Source: Lysobacter sp. cf310 (lineage in GTDB: Bacteria; Pseudomonadota; Gammaproteobacteria; Xanthomonadales; Xanthomonadaceae). Taken from it: a stretch of 64,000 bases of DNA. The stretch's first letter is position 1, and every line of letters starts with the position of its first letter. A program made the translations under genes and the position numbers. Below are positions 51,251 through 59,703 of this stretch, piece by piece. The notes below the pieces were generated by a model. It did not search any database. It saw nothing but the letters and a program-made list of their open reading frames with translations, and was not told the DNA's origin. The DNA lies in NCBI RefSeq assembly GCF_900114355.1, contig NZ_FOSS01000002.1, positions 729,032 to 793,031 on the forward strand. Direction: 5' to 3'.

Positions 51251-51643
51251 CTAGGCCAGCTTCGCCCCCCGCTCCGCCAGCAGCTCGCGCAGCACTGAAC
51301 GGTGGCAGTGCGTCTCGTCCTCGCAATAGCAGCCGACCGAGAAGTCGCTGTCCTGGGACAGGGCAGCCAGCAACTGCAGCGCGTGGCTGGCGTCCGGCGC
51401 GGCCATCTCGGCCTTGTACTTGCGCACGAACGCGTTCCACTGCGCCGGCGTCTGCGCCGCCTGGGCCTGCTTCATGGTCTCCAGGCTGGGCGCCAGGTTG
51501 GGGAACCACACGTCGTACCAGTCCTGGCGCGCGAACTCGGCCTTGGGCACGCCGCGCGGCGGCCGCCGCACCGTGCCGATCCGGGTCCCCTCCCGCGCCA
51601 GCCGCGGAGTGCCCAGCCTGACTATGCGTATCGCCATCGCCAT
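51251..51643 (-). CDS. DUF488 family protein
   Basis: A 130-residue protein. The C-terminal GCYCEDETHCHRSVLRELLAE matches the DUF488 signature (C-x-E...C-H-R), and the N-terminal RLGTPR and VRRPPRGVPKAEF fit the family. Members are cytosolic and of unknown function, sometimes linked to nucleic-acid metabolism. Downstream of the glycosidase gene on the same strand with four bases between, so probably cotranscribed. Confidence 0.88.
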   Translation of the reverse strand: MAMAIRIVRLGTPRLAREGTRIGTVRRPPRGVPKAEFARQDWYDVWFPNLAPSLETMKQAQAAQTPAQWNAFVRKYKAEMAAPDASHALQLLAALSQDSDFSVGCYCEDETHCHRSVLRELLAERGAKLA

Positions 51644-51647
51644 CTCC

Positions 51648-52376
51648 TCACTTGCGTTTCGGATCCGTCGGCTCGCCGCCCTGCTCGACCACGCCGATCA
51701 TGGGCCCCAGCTTGGCGCCCGACGCGCGACGCCCCAGTCCCGGGGCGTACAGGCTGGAAATCGCGCCGTCCAGGTAGAGCGCGTCCGAGCACTTCAAGCG
51801 GTCGCGGAAGTACTGCGCGAACTCGTAGAGGTTGACCGGATCGTCGCTGATCACGAAGTAGGCGATCTCGCCGTCCACCCCCACGCCGTTGCGGATCTGG
51901 CGCGACTTCGAGCCCGGGTCGAAACGCGGATGGATCGCGCCTTGCTGCAACAGCAGCGGCCCGGACTGCGTGGCCAGACGCACGCCCGACGCCAGCGCCG
52001 GATAGCGCGAGGACTCCACGACCTGGGGGCCGTCGGCGCCGAGCAGGAATACCCCGTTGGGCTTGAGGTAGAAGTTGCCCTCGCCCTCGGCCAGATTCAG
52101 CGGCGCGAGCTGGCGGCCGTCGGCCACGTACAGCCCGACCGGCGCGTAGTCGGGCTCGTACATGCCGGCGTTCATGGCGAAACGCAGACGCTTGCCTTGC
52201 GACTTCAACCAGGTATCCAGACGCTTGAGCCGATGCAGCGGCGCGCCCTGCTCGTCGCGCAGAAACAGGCGCAGATCGTCGCTGCGGGTGTCCACGCGCA
52301 TCACGGTGTAGCGCGGCTCGCGCGCGTGCGCCAGACCGAAGAACGCCGCCAACGCGAACAAGAACCCTGCCTTCAT
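51648..52376 (-). CDS. Exported phosphodiester glycosidase (NAGPA-domain) family protein
   Basis: A 242-residue protein with a signal peptide (MKAGFLFALAAFFGLAHA). The mature domain shows the NAGPA pattern: FAMNAGMYEPDYAPVGLYVADG, NFYLKPNGVFLLG, RLATQSGPLLLQQGAIHPRF, NGVGVDGEIAYFVIS and CSDALYLDGAISSLY (in fragments), with the conserved Asn-Gly, Gly-Val and Asp-Gly loops. Family members remove GlcNAc from phosphodiesters or act on envelope glycopolymers. ATG 52376 (SD AGGA) is preferred; 52385 is possible. Confidence 0.88.
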   Translation of the reverse strand: MKAGFLFALAAFFGLAHAREPRYTVMRVDTRSDDLRLFLRDEQGAPLHRLKRLDTWLKSQGKRLRFAMNAGMYEPDYAPVGLYVADGRQLAPLNLAEGEGNFYLKPNGVFLLGADGPQVVESSRYPALASGVRLATQSGPLLLQQGAIHPRFDPGSKSRQIRNGVGVDGEIAYFVISDDPVNLYEFAQYFRDRLKCSDALYLDGAISSLYAPGLGRRASGAKLGPMIGVVEQGGEPTDPKRK

Positions 52377-52422
52377 GAGGCCCATCCTAACGCCGGATCG
52401 CCGCATGGCCATGAGCGCGCAC

Positions 52423-52776
52423 CTAAATCGCTGCGGCGCAGACGCAGCCCCAGCCTGTGCAGTCGCCGCCGAAGTGGCGGGCGACATCCTTGAAATAGGC
52501 CTCCAGATGACTGACCTCGGCATGATTGAGCGTCATGTAGGGAATCACCTGCACCGTCCACGGCGAATCCGGCTCGTCGTCCAGCGGCGGCTCCAGTTGC
52601 ACCTTGTACTCGTGCTTGAACAGGAACAGCCCGCACTCCAGCGCAGCTTCCTGGCTAGGAAAATCCAGGCTGAAATCCACATCGCGGGCGATCGACAGAT
52701 CGTCGCCATTCTCGATCAGGCGCCACAGCACCTCGCCATTGTCGTCCTTGGGGTACTTGCCGAAATCCCGATCCAC
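52423..52776 (-). CDS. RraB-like (ribonuclease E inhibitor) protein
   Basis: A 117-residue acidic protein. DDNGEVLWRLIENGDDLSIARDVDFSLDFPSQEAAL (in fragments) matches the start of RraB-like domains, and WTVQVIPYMTLNHAEVSHLEAYF the middle; the C-terminus is DVARHFGGDCTGWGCVC. RraB binds RNase E and changes which RNAs it cuts. The shortness and the Cys-rich end differ from E. coli RraB, so regulation of RNase E is plausible but unproven. Confidence 0.8.
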   Translation of the reverse strand: MDRDFGKYPKDDNGEVLWRLIENGDDLSIARDVDFSLDFPSQEAALECGLFLFKHEYKVQLEPPLDDEPDSPWTVQVIPYMTLNHAEVSHLEAYFKDVARHFGGDCTGWGCVCAAAI

Positions 52777-52879
52777 TGCTTACTCCTCGCTTCGTTCCCG
52801 TATCGATGGAGGATCGCTCTAGCCGTCGCTCTCGTACGCATAGAGGCCTGTGACCGCCCCACCGGGGCCGGGCCATGGC

Positions 52880-53308
52880 CTACTTCCTACCCTCTGAACC
52901 GAGCTGGGTTATCAGGTTCTGCGCGTTCAGCTCGTCGAGACGGAACGACATCATCCGAATGCGCAGGTACTCGGTCACGCTGTCCATGTCTTGCAGGCGC
53001 GCCATGGTCAGTTCGGTCTGGGCATCGTAGTAGCGGGACCAGGCCACCTGGCTGGCCACCAGCTTCTCGCGCTGCGCCGGCGGCAAGTTCCGATTCAAGC
53101 GGTAATAGGTGTCGTCCAGCTGGCGCTGGATGCGCTCACGGGCTTCGCGCAGGCAGCGCATATTGTGGCCGATCGGATCGGCGCTCCCGTGCGCCTCTTT
53201 GGCGCAGGCGCGCAGCACGTCTTGATCCGTGGGCGCCTGCGCGGTCTCGGCAGACGCCCGTCCGGCGATCAAAAGCAGGCCGAGCAGCCATATGGGTTCA
53301 AGTTTCAT
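52880..53308 (-). CDS. LprI-like (DUF1311) secreted lysozyme-inhibitor family protein
   Basis: A 142-residue protein with a signal peptide (MKLEPIWLLGLLLIAGRASA). The mature part has the DUF1311 pattern: DVLRACAKEAHGSADPIGHNMRCL with two Cys, ARERIQRQLDDTYYRLNR and LPPAQREKLVASQVAWSRYYD. Family members occur in the periplasm and in one case inhibit lysozyme. Start at 53308 has a GGGGGA ribosome site. Monocistronic or with neighbours uncertain. Confidence 0.85.
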   Translation of the reverse strand: MKLEPIWLLGLLLIAGRASAETAQAPTDQDVLRACAKEAHGSADPIGHNMRCLREARERIQRQLDDTYYRLNRNLPPAQREKLVASQVAWSRYYDAQTELTMARLQDMDSVTEYLRIRMMSFRLDELNAQNLITQLGSEGRK

Positions 53309-53445
53309 CGTTCCCCCTGTTGCCGGCATTCTCCGCCGGCGCGGGGATCCATCTCAAGGCGATTGGCAGGCCATGCGCCGAACCGAGCCGCGTCAGCCGA
53401 CCGGAACACTCCGCGCATTCGACAGGGAGGTCCGCGCCGCGTCGA

Positions 53446-53817
53446 TCAGATCGTCAATTTCAGCACCAGCACCCCGATCAAGCCTGCGCACATTGCAATG
53501 AACGGCAGGCCGATGCCCAGGAATTCCATGGCGCGAGCGAGCGACCGACTGGACGAGTCGAGGTACGCCATGAGCGCGGCGAAGAACGCCGCCGAGAACA
53601 GCGTGATCGACACCACCACCGATACGATCATCCACAGCAAGCCCAGCAAGCCGCAATGCACGCCGCCGACGGCATCCGACGAGCCCGTGTCCACCGCCCA
53701 TAGCGCCGCATAGGCCAGTAGCGGCGTCGCAAACGCGGTGGCGAAATACAACCACGAACGCGAACGCGGCGACGCGAACAGGTCCGACAGGCGGTCGATT
53801 CTGGACATGCCGCGCAT
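53446..53817 (-). CDS. Small membrane protein of unknown function
   Basis: A 123-residue protein with three predicted helices (about 22-42, 56-80 and 97-120). A basic N-terminus (MRGMSRIDRLSDLF) suggests the cytoplasmic side. No family recognised. A second ATG three codons in is possible as the start. Confidence 0.65.
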   Translation of the reverse strand: MRGMSRIDRLSDLFASPRSRSWLYFATAFATPLLAYAALWAVDTGSSDAVGGVHCGLLGLLWMIVSVVVSITLFSAAFFAALMAYLDSSSRSLARAMEFLGIGLPFIAMCAGLIGVLVLKLTI

Positions 53818-53873
53818 CCTAATTCATTTCTGGCGGTCCTTCGCCCGACGGGACGGGCCCGCCAGCCGCCCGC

Positions 53874-54323
53874 TCACGCCCACTCGACCTCAGGCACCCA
53901 TAACTGGGTCCAGCGACCGATCTTCTGCTCCCGGCTCAAGAGCTGGGGCGAGGCCCCGACGGCCGGGGCGAAAGCGTCGCGCTCGTCCAGACAGCCAGCG
54001 TTGATCGCCGCGTACATGCGGCCGTCCTGCTCGTAAGTCACCGCCACCAGCACGCCGCAACGCCCGCACAAGCGGAACAGGGCGGCCTCGGAGCCCTGGC
54101 GGTACGACAACAAAGTCTGCGCGTCGGCCACGGAGATGCGCAGCGCGCCGGCCGGGTCGGAAACATAGGCCGCGCCATGCATGCGGCAGAAGCTGCAGTC
54201 ACAGGCGCGCGGATGAGTGTCCGCCGGCACCAGCGCGCTGGTGTAGACAAGCCGCACCGAACCGCAGTGGCAGCCACCGGCCAGCGAGGACGCAACCGAC
54301 AGGGGGCCCGACATCGCGCTCAT
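53874..54323 (-). CDS. GFA-family (glutathione-dependent formaldehyde-activating enzyme-like) protein
   Basis: A 149-residue zinc protein of the GFA/CENP-V fold: GGCHCGSVRLVY gives one zinc site, CDCSFCRMHGAAYV the second and LCGRCGVLVAV the third. Most homologues have no proven enzyme activity. Starts inside the stop of the zinc-ribbon gene (ATGA), so the two are coupled. An alternative ATG at 54314 is three codons on. Confidence 0.92.
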   Translation of the reverse strand: MSAMSGPLSVASSLAGGCHCGSVRLVYTSALVPADTHPRACDCSFCRMHGAAYVSDPAGALRISVADAQTLLSYRQGSEAALFRLCGRCGVLVAVTYEQDGRMYAAINAGCLDERDAFAPAVGASPQLLSREQKIGRWTQLWVPEVEWA

Positions 54324-54523
54324 CCCACCAGGAAGTCGAAGATCTGGGCGCCCGAGGAAAGATCGGCGCGGTAGAACTCGGTGTAGCCGCAGGTCTCGCA
54401 GCTCACGTACTTGAACTTGTTGGTCGATACATCCAGCACCGAGGAGACCAAACCGCCGGCGGCGCGCAGCTCGCCCACGGTGCAGGATTCGCCGTTGCAT
54501 TTGACGCAGCGGAAGGACGACAT
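54320..54523 (-). CDS. Small zinc-ribbon protein (DUF2082-like)
   Basis: A 67-residue protein with two Cys pairs, FRCVKCNGESC and VSCETCGYTEFYRAD, the pattern of the YpzJ/DUF2082 nucleic-acid-binding zinc ribbon. ATG at 54523 follows AGGAGAG; an earlier in-frame start at 54559 has no site. Overlaps the GFA gene. Function unknown. Confidence 0.88.
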   Translation of the reverse strand: MSSFRCVKCNGESCTVGELRAAGGLVSSVLDVSTNKFKYVSCETCGYTEFYRADLSSGAQIFDFLVG

Positions 54524-54546
54524 GCGGCTCTCCTCTGATTGCGTGA

Positions 54547-55041
54547 TCAAGGGGTGCAACGATGGTTGGCGAAGTCCAGCAATCTCTCGGTCAGCGATCC
54601 GCCTTCCTGCCAGCGGATGTCGAGTATCGCCCAGCGCTCACCGTGCCTGCCTAGCAGGACCGTATCGGTCCAGCGCACATCGTCGTAGGCCAAAGTGACC
54701 GAAACACGCGCGACGGGGCCGTACAGTCGTTCCGACGTCCCCACCATCGTTTTCGCGCCGTCCGGCGCCAGAAAGAAAGGGCTCTGATCCAGCATGTGCG
54801 GCTTGATGTCGGGCGGAACGATGCGAGAACAAGCAGTTTCGTAGGTTTCGTAGGCCGCCAGAGCCCGTCGAAGATCGTCTCCGAGCAACGGAGCTACCGC
54901 CTGGAACCGCCCTTTCACCGGCTCTGGCCGGTTCGGATGCATCGTCAGTCGGTAGAAGTCGGCCACCACCTGATCGGGCCGCTGCCCGGCCATGACGGCA
55001 GACGGAGCCATCAGAATCGCGATCGCAAGCCAGTGCCGCAT
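54547..55041 (-). CDS. Secreted hypothetical protein (DUF3828-like)
   Basis: A 164-residue protein with a signal peptide (MRHWLAIAILMAPSAVMA). The mature part, PDQVVADFYRLTMHPNRPEPV, followed by a conserved helix and a YDDVRWTDTVLLGRHGERWAILDIRW sheet region, resembles periplasmic NTF2-like (DUF3828) proteins. No catalytic residue is defined. Start at 55041; the open frame extends upstream. Confidence 0.75.
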   Translation of the reverse strand: MRHWLAIAILMAPSAVMAGQRPDQVVADFYRLTMHPNRPEPVKGRFQAVAPLLGDDLRRALAAYETYETACSRIVPPDIKPHMLDQSPFFLAPDGAKTMVGTSERLYGPVARVSVTLAYDDVRWTDTVLLGRHGERWAILDIRWQEGGSLTERLLDFANHRCTP

Positions 55042-55063
55042 ACGCCTTACTCCCACGCAGGTT

Positions 55064-55477
55064 CTAGCGCAAGGCCACGACCACGCCCGCCACATAGCAC
55101 AGCAAGGAAATCGTGATTCCGATCAGCGGCGCCCGGAACCAGTAGATCTTGGCCACCACGAACAAGGTGCCCAGCATCAACGCGCCGACGGTGAGCAGAT
55201 AAGCCGAGGAGAACAGCAACTCGGGATGCGCGATGGCGAGATATCCGTAGATCAGGCCATACAGCATCGCCGCCAGGCTGTGACTGACATTGAAGCCGAC
55301 CCAGAACCCCCACATGCTGGCCTGCCGGGTGATGCCCGGCGACACCTCGCGCATCCGCGCCTCCAGCGTCGGATCGCGCGGGCGCAGCTTGGGTCCGACG
55401 AAGGTGATGACCAGATGAATGGTACCGAGCGTGAGCAGCACCGCCGCGCTCACGACCAACAAAAGGGTGGCTATCAC
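55064..55477 (-). CDS. Small four-helix membrane protein (LIC_13387-like)
   Basis: A 137-residue protein with about four helices (roughly 3-26, 58-77, 84-107, 114-134). The short loop after the first holds GPKLRPRDPTLEARMREV and the second helix begins SMWGFWVGFNVSHSLAAML, a pattern shared by a group of uncharacterised membrane proteins. Upstream of the DUF3828-like gene on the same strand, 22 bases apart. Function unknown. Confidence 0.75.
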   Translation of the reverse strand: MIATLLLVVSAAVLLTLGTIHLVITFVGPKLRPRDPTLEARMREVSPGITRQASMWGFWVGFNVSHSLAAMLYGLIYGYLAIAHPELLFSSAYLLTVGALMLGTLFVVAKIYWFRAPLIGITISLLCYVAGVVVALR

Positions 55478-55673
55478 TGAGCACGACTCCCGATCGCGAA
55501 TTGTCCGAACCCGACTTGCGTTGCCACGTCAGTTTAGCCGGTCGGCCACGAAGCCGAGCCAGCGTGCGGATCGAAGGGCTGCGTCGCTTCCGCCGGGGCG
55601 CGCTACCCGCGACGACCGTCAACAGGCGCATGATATCCGGACCCGATCGATCCAGGTTTCAGGGAGTCGCCGG

Positions 55674-56177
55674 ATGACCAACACGGACACGAACGCCGAC
55701 GACCGCGAGCGCTACCGGACCTTTCTGGCGACGGTGGTGTCGTCCGGGCGGCTTTGGGGGATCTGGCGCGGTGAAACCTGGGCTACGGCGGACGATCCCT
55801 CTGGCCGCCGCAGCGCCTTGTTTCTGCTGTGGCCGACCCGGAGTAGCGCGGAGGAAAGCCTCAAGGCCAACCGTGCCGCGTTTCCGGGCGAGGCCGATGT
55901 CGATGCCATCGAACTGGGTACGTGGCTGGAGGCGTACACCGACGAGCTGATCCAGCGGTCGGCCAGCCCCTTCGTGTACCCGGACCAGCGATTGAACGGT
56001 TCGATCGTCGATCCGGAGGATTTGCGCAAGGACCTGATAGCCGTGCAGGGCGGTTTGCGTCTGCAGGCTACGGATTTGAACCAGCTGCGAAAAAAGATCG
56101 AAAGCCAGACGCGAAGCCAAGCGCCGCACGCGATCGCGCTTCCGGACCGGTCCAGACCTCGGGAACCAGATGCATGA
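55674..56177 (+). CDS. DUF2750 family protein
   Basis: A 167-residue protein. VVSSGRLWGIWRGETWATAD, FLLWPTRSSAEESLKAN and ELGTWLEAYTDELIQ match the DUF2750 pattern. Families of this type often sit in clusters with immunity-like genes. The stop overlaps the next start by ATGA. The C-terminal 50 residues are extra and charged. Confidence 0.85.
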   Translation: MTNTDTNADDRERYRTFLATVVSSGRLWGIWRGETWATADDPSGRRSALFLLWPTRSSAEESLKANRAAFPGEADVDAIELGTWLEAYTDELIQRSASPFVYPDQRLNGSIVDPEDLRKDLIAVQGGLRLQATDLNQLRKKIESQTRSQAPHAIALPDRSRPREPDA

Positions 56178-56551
56178 CAGACCACGCCTCCGCTCCAGCC
56201 TGTCCGAAATGCGCAAGCGCCGCGCATACGCGCCCCAAGCTGTTGCTGATCGAACCGTTCGACTCCGCGCATTTCGAGCAGGCTCCCGACACCCGGTTCG
56301 GCTGCGAATGCCATGGGCAACTCAGCGTCGACGGCCTCAAGCCGCATGCCGTAGCCGAGGCGCCCCTGCAGCAATTCGTGTCTGGCCTCTACTGCCAAGC
56401 TTGCGGCATCGGCTTCGTCCCGGATGAAATGGCCAAACCTGCGCCGCAACGGTGGATGCCAACGCCACAGGGGTTTCGCCCGATCCAGCCGGACGGCTCG
56501 CTGGGGCCGCCCCAAGCGCGCATGGGCGAAGGCCATAGCGACACCGAATGA
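56174..56551 (+). CDS. Small Cys-rich hypothetical protein
   Basis: A 125-residue protein with CPKCASAAH at the start, GCECHGQ in the middle and YCQACGIGFVPDEM later: three paired Cys motifs that could bind zinc. The end is Pro/Gly-rich. No family recognised. Cotranslated with the DUF2750 gene by ATGA overlap. Confidence 0.72.
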   Translation: MTDHASAPACPKCASAAHTRPKLLLIEPFDSAHFEQAPDTRFGCECHGQLSVDGLKPHAVAEAPLQQFVSGLYCQACGIGFVPDEMAKPAPQRWMPTPQGFRPIQPDGSLGPPQARMGEGHSDTE

Positions 56552-56570
56552 TCCGAAGTAGCGCCCCACC

Positions 56571-57260
56571 CTAGGTGTCGTAATCCCCCTCCCAGGGCGG
56601 ATTGAAGGCCATGTAATTGCCGGGCTCCACCGTCACGGTGATGTAAGGCTCGTCGTTGCCGTCGTCCTCGTCGCCCGGATCGAAGATCAGGCCGAACGGG
56701 CGACCGAAGCGCTCCACGCTGAACGGCGCGACCTTGATGTCGGCGAATTTGTACTTGCCCAGGCCCGCCAGCAGCTGCGCCGTGAATTCCTGGATCGCGG
56801 TCTTGGTGGTAAGCCCCTGCTCGTGCTCGCTGTAGACCTTCGCTTCCTTCAGCAGGCCGAACTCATCGAAAAGATACAGCGCGATGTACTCGCCACCCGT
56901 TTCGGAGCCCAGACGCGGCACGAACGGAAAGGTCAGGAAGAACTGATCGCCGCCGGCGGTCTTGCCGACGTATTGAGCGTGATAGTCGTCGTGATTGATC
57001 CGAACGAAGCGCGGCGGCAAGCCCGGGACATACTCGGGAACCGCGCTCAAATCGCCTTCCAGATAGCCCTTGCGCCGTTTCGCCAGGACCTCCTTCTCGG
57101 CCTCTCGCAGCGCCGCTCCGGCGTCGTCGAAGCCGGCACGCGTCTCGCGCGGCTTGGCCCCGATCCGGCCATGGGTGGTGACCACTTCCTTGCCTTGAAC
57201 CTCGACGGCCCAGTACTTGTTCGACTGATCGTCCTGCAGATAGAACTCACGCCGTTTCAT
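56571..57260 (-). CDS. WGR-domain protein, immunity-like
   Basis: A 229-residue protein. The N-terminal WGR domain reads YWAVEVQGKEVVTTHGRIGAK; the remainder is acidic and ends with EPYITVTVEPGNYMAFNPPW. WGR modules bind nucleic acids or act in polymorphic-toxin neighbourhoods. Starts a run of small minus-strand genes of immunity-like character (barstar, others). No toxin partner next to it. Confidence 0.82.
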   Translation of the reverse strand: MKRREFYLQDDQSNKYWAVEVQGKEVVTTHGRIGAKPRETRAGFDDAGAALREAEKEVLAKRRKGYLEGDLSAVPEYVPGLPPRFVRINHDDYHAQYVGKTAGGDQFFLTFPFVPRLGSETGGEYIALYLFDEFGLLKEAKVYSEHEQGLTTKTAIQEFTAQLLAGLGKYKFADIKVAPFSVERFGRPFGLIFDPGDEDDGNDEPYITVTVEPGNYMAFNPPWEGDYDT

Positions 57261-57360
57261 TTCGCCCCCACGCGAAGCATCAGAACCATCCTCAAAGACC
57301 GATGCTTAACCTATTTGTGCATCGACGTCGTCCTAGCACACGACTGGATTCGCCCGATCG

Positions 57361-57570
57361 CTAGCCATGATCGGCACGAATCTGCCAGAGAAAGCTTGCG
57401 ATCAAGCCGACCACGCCGACCGGAACGCAGATCGCCCACTGTGCGGTCTCATTAGGCACTACCGATACGGTCAGCCAGCACAGCCCAGCAGTCACAGCCA
57501 GGCCGACGTACATCCGCCAGGACATCAGCAGGTCGCCGATGGCGAGAATCAGGTCCAACAAGCCCAGCAT
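57361..57570 (-). CDS. Small membrane protein, 69 residues
   Basis: Two predicted helices (about 2-32 and 43-62: GLAVTAGLCWLTVSVV and AICVPVGVVGLIASFLW). Start MLGLLDLIL at 57570. No family recognised. It lies just downstream of the NTF2-like gene on the same strand. Confidence 0.6.
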   Translation of the reverse strand: MLGLLDLILAIGDLLMSWRMYVGLAVTAGLCWLTVSVVPNETAQWAICVPVGVVGLIASFLWQIRADHG

Positions 57571-57622
57571 CGTCCATTCTCCGTTCAACCCCCAACGGGA
57601 TCCGTGGCGACGGAATCCCGAT

Positions 57623-58069
57623 CTACCCGCCGCCGTCGCGCCGCAACACTGCCTTCGTGGTCTCGTGATCGATCGGCGCCGAAGTATGCTCGTGGAAGAC
57701 CTTCCAGGTCTCACCGGTCCGGCGCATCGCCATGGTGATCCGGTTGTCGAGCGACCGCAGCCGTTGCCCGTCTGCGGAGTACGCCGTGTAGCTGAGCAGG
57801 GCGTGGCCCACGGCCAGTGCACCGTCCACGCTGGCCTCGACCTCGTCGAAGCCGACCACGACATAGTCGCTACCCAGCGACCCGAACCACTCCGTCGCCA
57901 TTCCGCGCCAGGCCTCGAGGCCGCGCAGCGACCATCCGCCCCACATGTCGAACACCTGCAGATCGTCGGCATAGAGCGCCAGGAAGGCCGCGACGTCCTT
58001 GGCGCGCACAGCGGCTTGGTAGGCGCACAGCACCTGATGGAAGGGAGTGGGCTCTGGACTCATACGCAT
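57623..58069 (-). CDS. NTF2/SnoaL-like domain protein (DUF4440 type)
   Basis: A 148-residue cystatin-like protein. VLCAYQAAVRAKDVAAFLALYADDLQVFDMWGGW (in fragments) and YTAYSADGQRLRSLDNRITMAMRRTGETWKVFHEHTS match the SnoaL-like ketosteroid-isomerase-type fold with a conserved His near the end. Enzymes and non-enzymes exist in the family. Start chosen at MRMSPEP (58069); 58063 is equally possible. Confidence 0.87.
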   Translation of the reverse strand: MRMSPEPTPFHQVLCAYQAAVRAKDVAAFLALYADDLQVFDMWGGWSLRGLEAWRGMATEWFGSLGSDYVVVGFDEVEASVDGALAVGHALLSYTAYSADGQRLRSLDNRITMAMRRTGETWKVFHEHTSAPIDHETTKAVLRRDGGG

Positions 58070-58139
58070 GCCGTCGCTGGCGTGGGTGCCAGCTGCGGAA
58101 TGTAGCGGCAAGCCGCAAGCGTGCGCCACCGTGGCGGCG

Positions 58140-58361
58140 TCAGACCTTGCGCTTGCGCCGAATCGCGCTCCATTGCCAGGCCAGGCCCACGCCGACGCCA
58201 GCCAGCACGATCAGCACCGACACGGCGGCGGCCAAGGCATCGTCCGGAACTCGGGGAGGGAAAATCAGCAGGGCCGCGATCGCGGCCAGCACCGGCACGT
58301 GGAAGCGCCACATGACCGTGGCGTCCAGCGCGGCGAGGATGTGCTCGGTCGAAGGCCGCAT
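58140..58361 (-). CDS. Small membrane protein, 73 residues
   Basis: Two predicted helices (about 20-36 and 42-62) and a basic C-terminus (RRKRKV). No family recognised. Sits 70 bases upstream of the NTF2-like gene on the same strand. Confidence 0.6.
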   Translation of the reverse strand: MRPSTEHILAALDATVMWRFHVPVLAAIAALLIFPPRVPDDALAAAVSVLIVLAGVGVGLAWQWSAIRRKRKV

Positions 58362-58462
58362 GTCGGCATCTCCGTTTGCCGGCAGCGCGCCGGCGCGCGC
58401 GACGGCAGTGCCGCCTTAGCGAGCCGGGCGCGCCCTGGCGGACGCGCCCGACCGTCTGGAAC

Positions 58463-58708
58463 TCAGCGCTTGCCGTCCTCTTCCTCGGGCTCGGCGGTCG
58501 GGTCGGCGGCCTTGTCCTTCTTCTTGTCTTTCTTCTTGTCCTTGGCGGCCTGCTCGGCCTTGGCCTTCTCGGCCTCTTCGGCCTTCTTCTGGGCCTGCGC
58601 AGCGGCCTGCTCGGCGGTCGGGTTCTGGGCGGCGTCCTGCGCCATCGCCAGCGGCGCCACCAGGGCGGCGGCGATCAGGCTGGGAATCCAATACTTGCGG
58701 GTGGTCAT
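58463..58708 (-). CDS. Secreted Lys/Ala/Glu-rich low-complexity protein
   Basis: An 81-residue protein: export signal MTTRKYWIPSLIAAALVAPLAMA, then an AEQAAAQAQKKAEEAEKAKA stretch, a KDKKKDKKKDK run and an acidic end (EPEEEDGKR). Charged low-complexity repeats suggest an extended or coiled-coil periplasmic peptide. Start at 58708; upstream in-frame ATG at 58738 would hide the signal. Function unknown. Confidence 0.75.
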   Translation of the reverse strand: MTTRKYWIPSLIAAALVAPLAMAQDAAQNPTAEQAAAQAQKKAEEAEKAKAEQAAKDKKKDKKKDKAADPTAEPEEEDGKR

Positions 58709-58843
58709 GGTGCGGTCCTCCGATGTCGTGGGGCTCACAGGAAAGGCGGGGCGCCTAGGCCGCTCCCCTCAGCGACGGCGCGACCGTAGCGGTTGCTTGC
58801 CTGCTCGCGACTGAACGGCCGAATGTTAACCCGTACGGACCAC

Positions 58844-59167
58844 TCATTCCGGGTCGTCGCTGCCTTCGTACGGTTCCCTAGACCAGCCGTCTTGCGGGCT
58901 GGCCCTGTAGGCGCACCAACCTGACGGCATATCGGCCAGATCCAGCAGGCTTGAGTCGCGGCCGATCATGCAGCCCAAGCACACCAACTTACAGTCCGCT
59001 GACGCGCTCGTCGTGCCGCACATGAATTGCCATTCGCCGTCGTGGTCGTGATACACCTCCAAAATAGGAAGCGTTCCTTCGATGACATGCCTGGTCGTGA
59101 ACGACGCGCTGTTGACCGGAACGTCGAAAGGCCAGTCTGCCTCACCAAAGCCGTGATCGTGTCCCAT
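58844..59167 (-). CDS. Small hypothetical protein, immunity-like
   Basis: A 107-residue soluble protein with four cysteines (MCGTTS, CKLVCLGC) and a Trp/aromatic-rich end (GWCAYRASPQDGWSREPY). The overall look (acidic, aromatic, W-rich) is that of small polymorphic-toxin immunity proteins, but no family was identified with confidence. Follows the gene at 59209 on the same strand. Start at MGHDHGFG (59167). Confidence 0.65.
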   Translation of the reverse strand: MGHDHGFGEADWPFDVPVNSASFTTRHVIEGTLPILEVYHDHDGEWQFMCGTTSASADCKLVCLGCMIGRDSSLLDLADMPSGWCAYRASPQDGWSREPYEGSDDPE

Positions 59168-59208
59168 CGTCCGTGCCCGACTCGATTGAATAGTTGGAGG
59201 GCGAGCCC

Positions 59209-59664
59209 TCAATCCCAATAGATCGTATAGACCTCGTAACCCGCCATTGGTTCGGGCGCACCGGCGTGTCTGCCGTATGGCCAGCCCGGCCCGATTCCAT
59301 CCGACTCGAGCCCTTCGATCCAACCGTCCGCAACCTCCTGGGAGGCGGACGAATAGATATGAATGTTCTCCGCCGCGGGCCACAACTCATCGTCCTCCAG
59401 GGCCTCGCCCCAATCCTGATGCAGGCCAACGAATACGCCTTGCACATCGGGCCGCGCCTCGAGCGCCTTCAGGCGCGCGTGGAGTTCGCGGATCGATGGG
59501 CGCCCGTAGCCCCATTGATTGGGCGCGATGGAATCTTCTTGGTCGTTGCCGATGAAGTAGTCGTCCAGCGTGACGACAGGGAAGTGTTCCGAATCGATGT
59601 CGTCGAGTTTCTCGAGCTTCTCGAGCAGCGCTTTGCGATGGTCCATCCCTCCCCCCGTTTCCAT
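59209..59664 (-). CDS. Hypothetical acidic protein, immunity-like
   Basis: A 151-residue soluble acidic protein: HFPVVTLDDYFIGNDQEDSI, LKALEARPDVQGVFVGLHQDW, and a GYEVYTIYWD end. Composition and size fit immunity proteins, though no family was recognised. Start at 59664, or at 59646 (MDHRKALL) preceded by GGGGGGAGGG. Base composition is visibly less GC-rich than the housekeeping genes. Confidence 0.65.
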   Translation of the reverse strand: METGGGMDHRKALLEKLEKLDDIDSEHFPVVTLDDYFIGNDQEDSIAPNQWGYGRPSIRELHARLKALEARPDVQGVFVGLHQDWGEALEDDELWPAAENIHIYSSASQEVADGWIEGLESDGIGPGWPYGRHAGAPEPMAGYEVYTIYWD

Positions 59665-59703
59665 GATTCAGGTCGCCTGCTGGCGATAACTTCATTCTAG
59701 AGG

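Noticed and set aside
59142-59447. Alternative minus-strand frames over the immunity-like genes
   Set aside because: They overlap better frames that have ordinary composition and continuous protein-like sequence.
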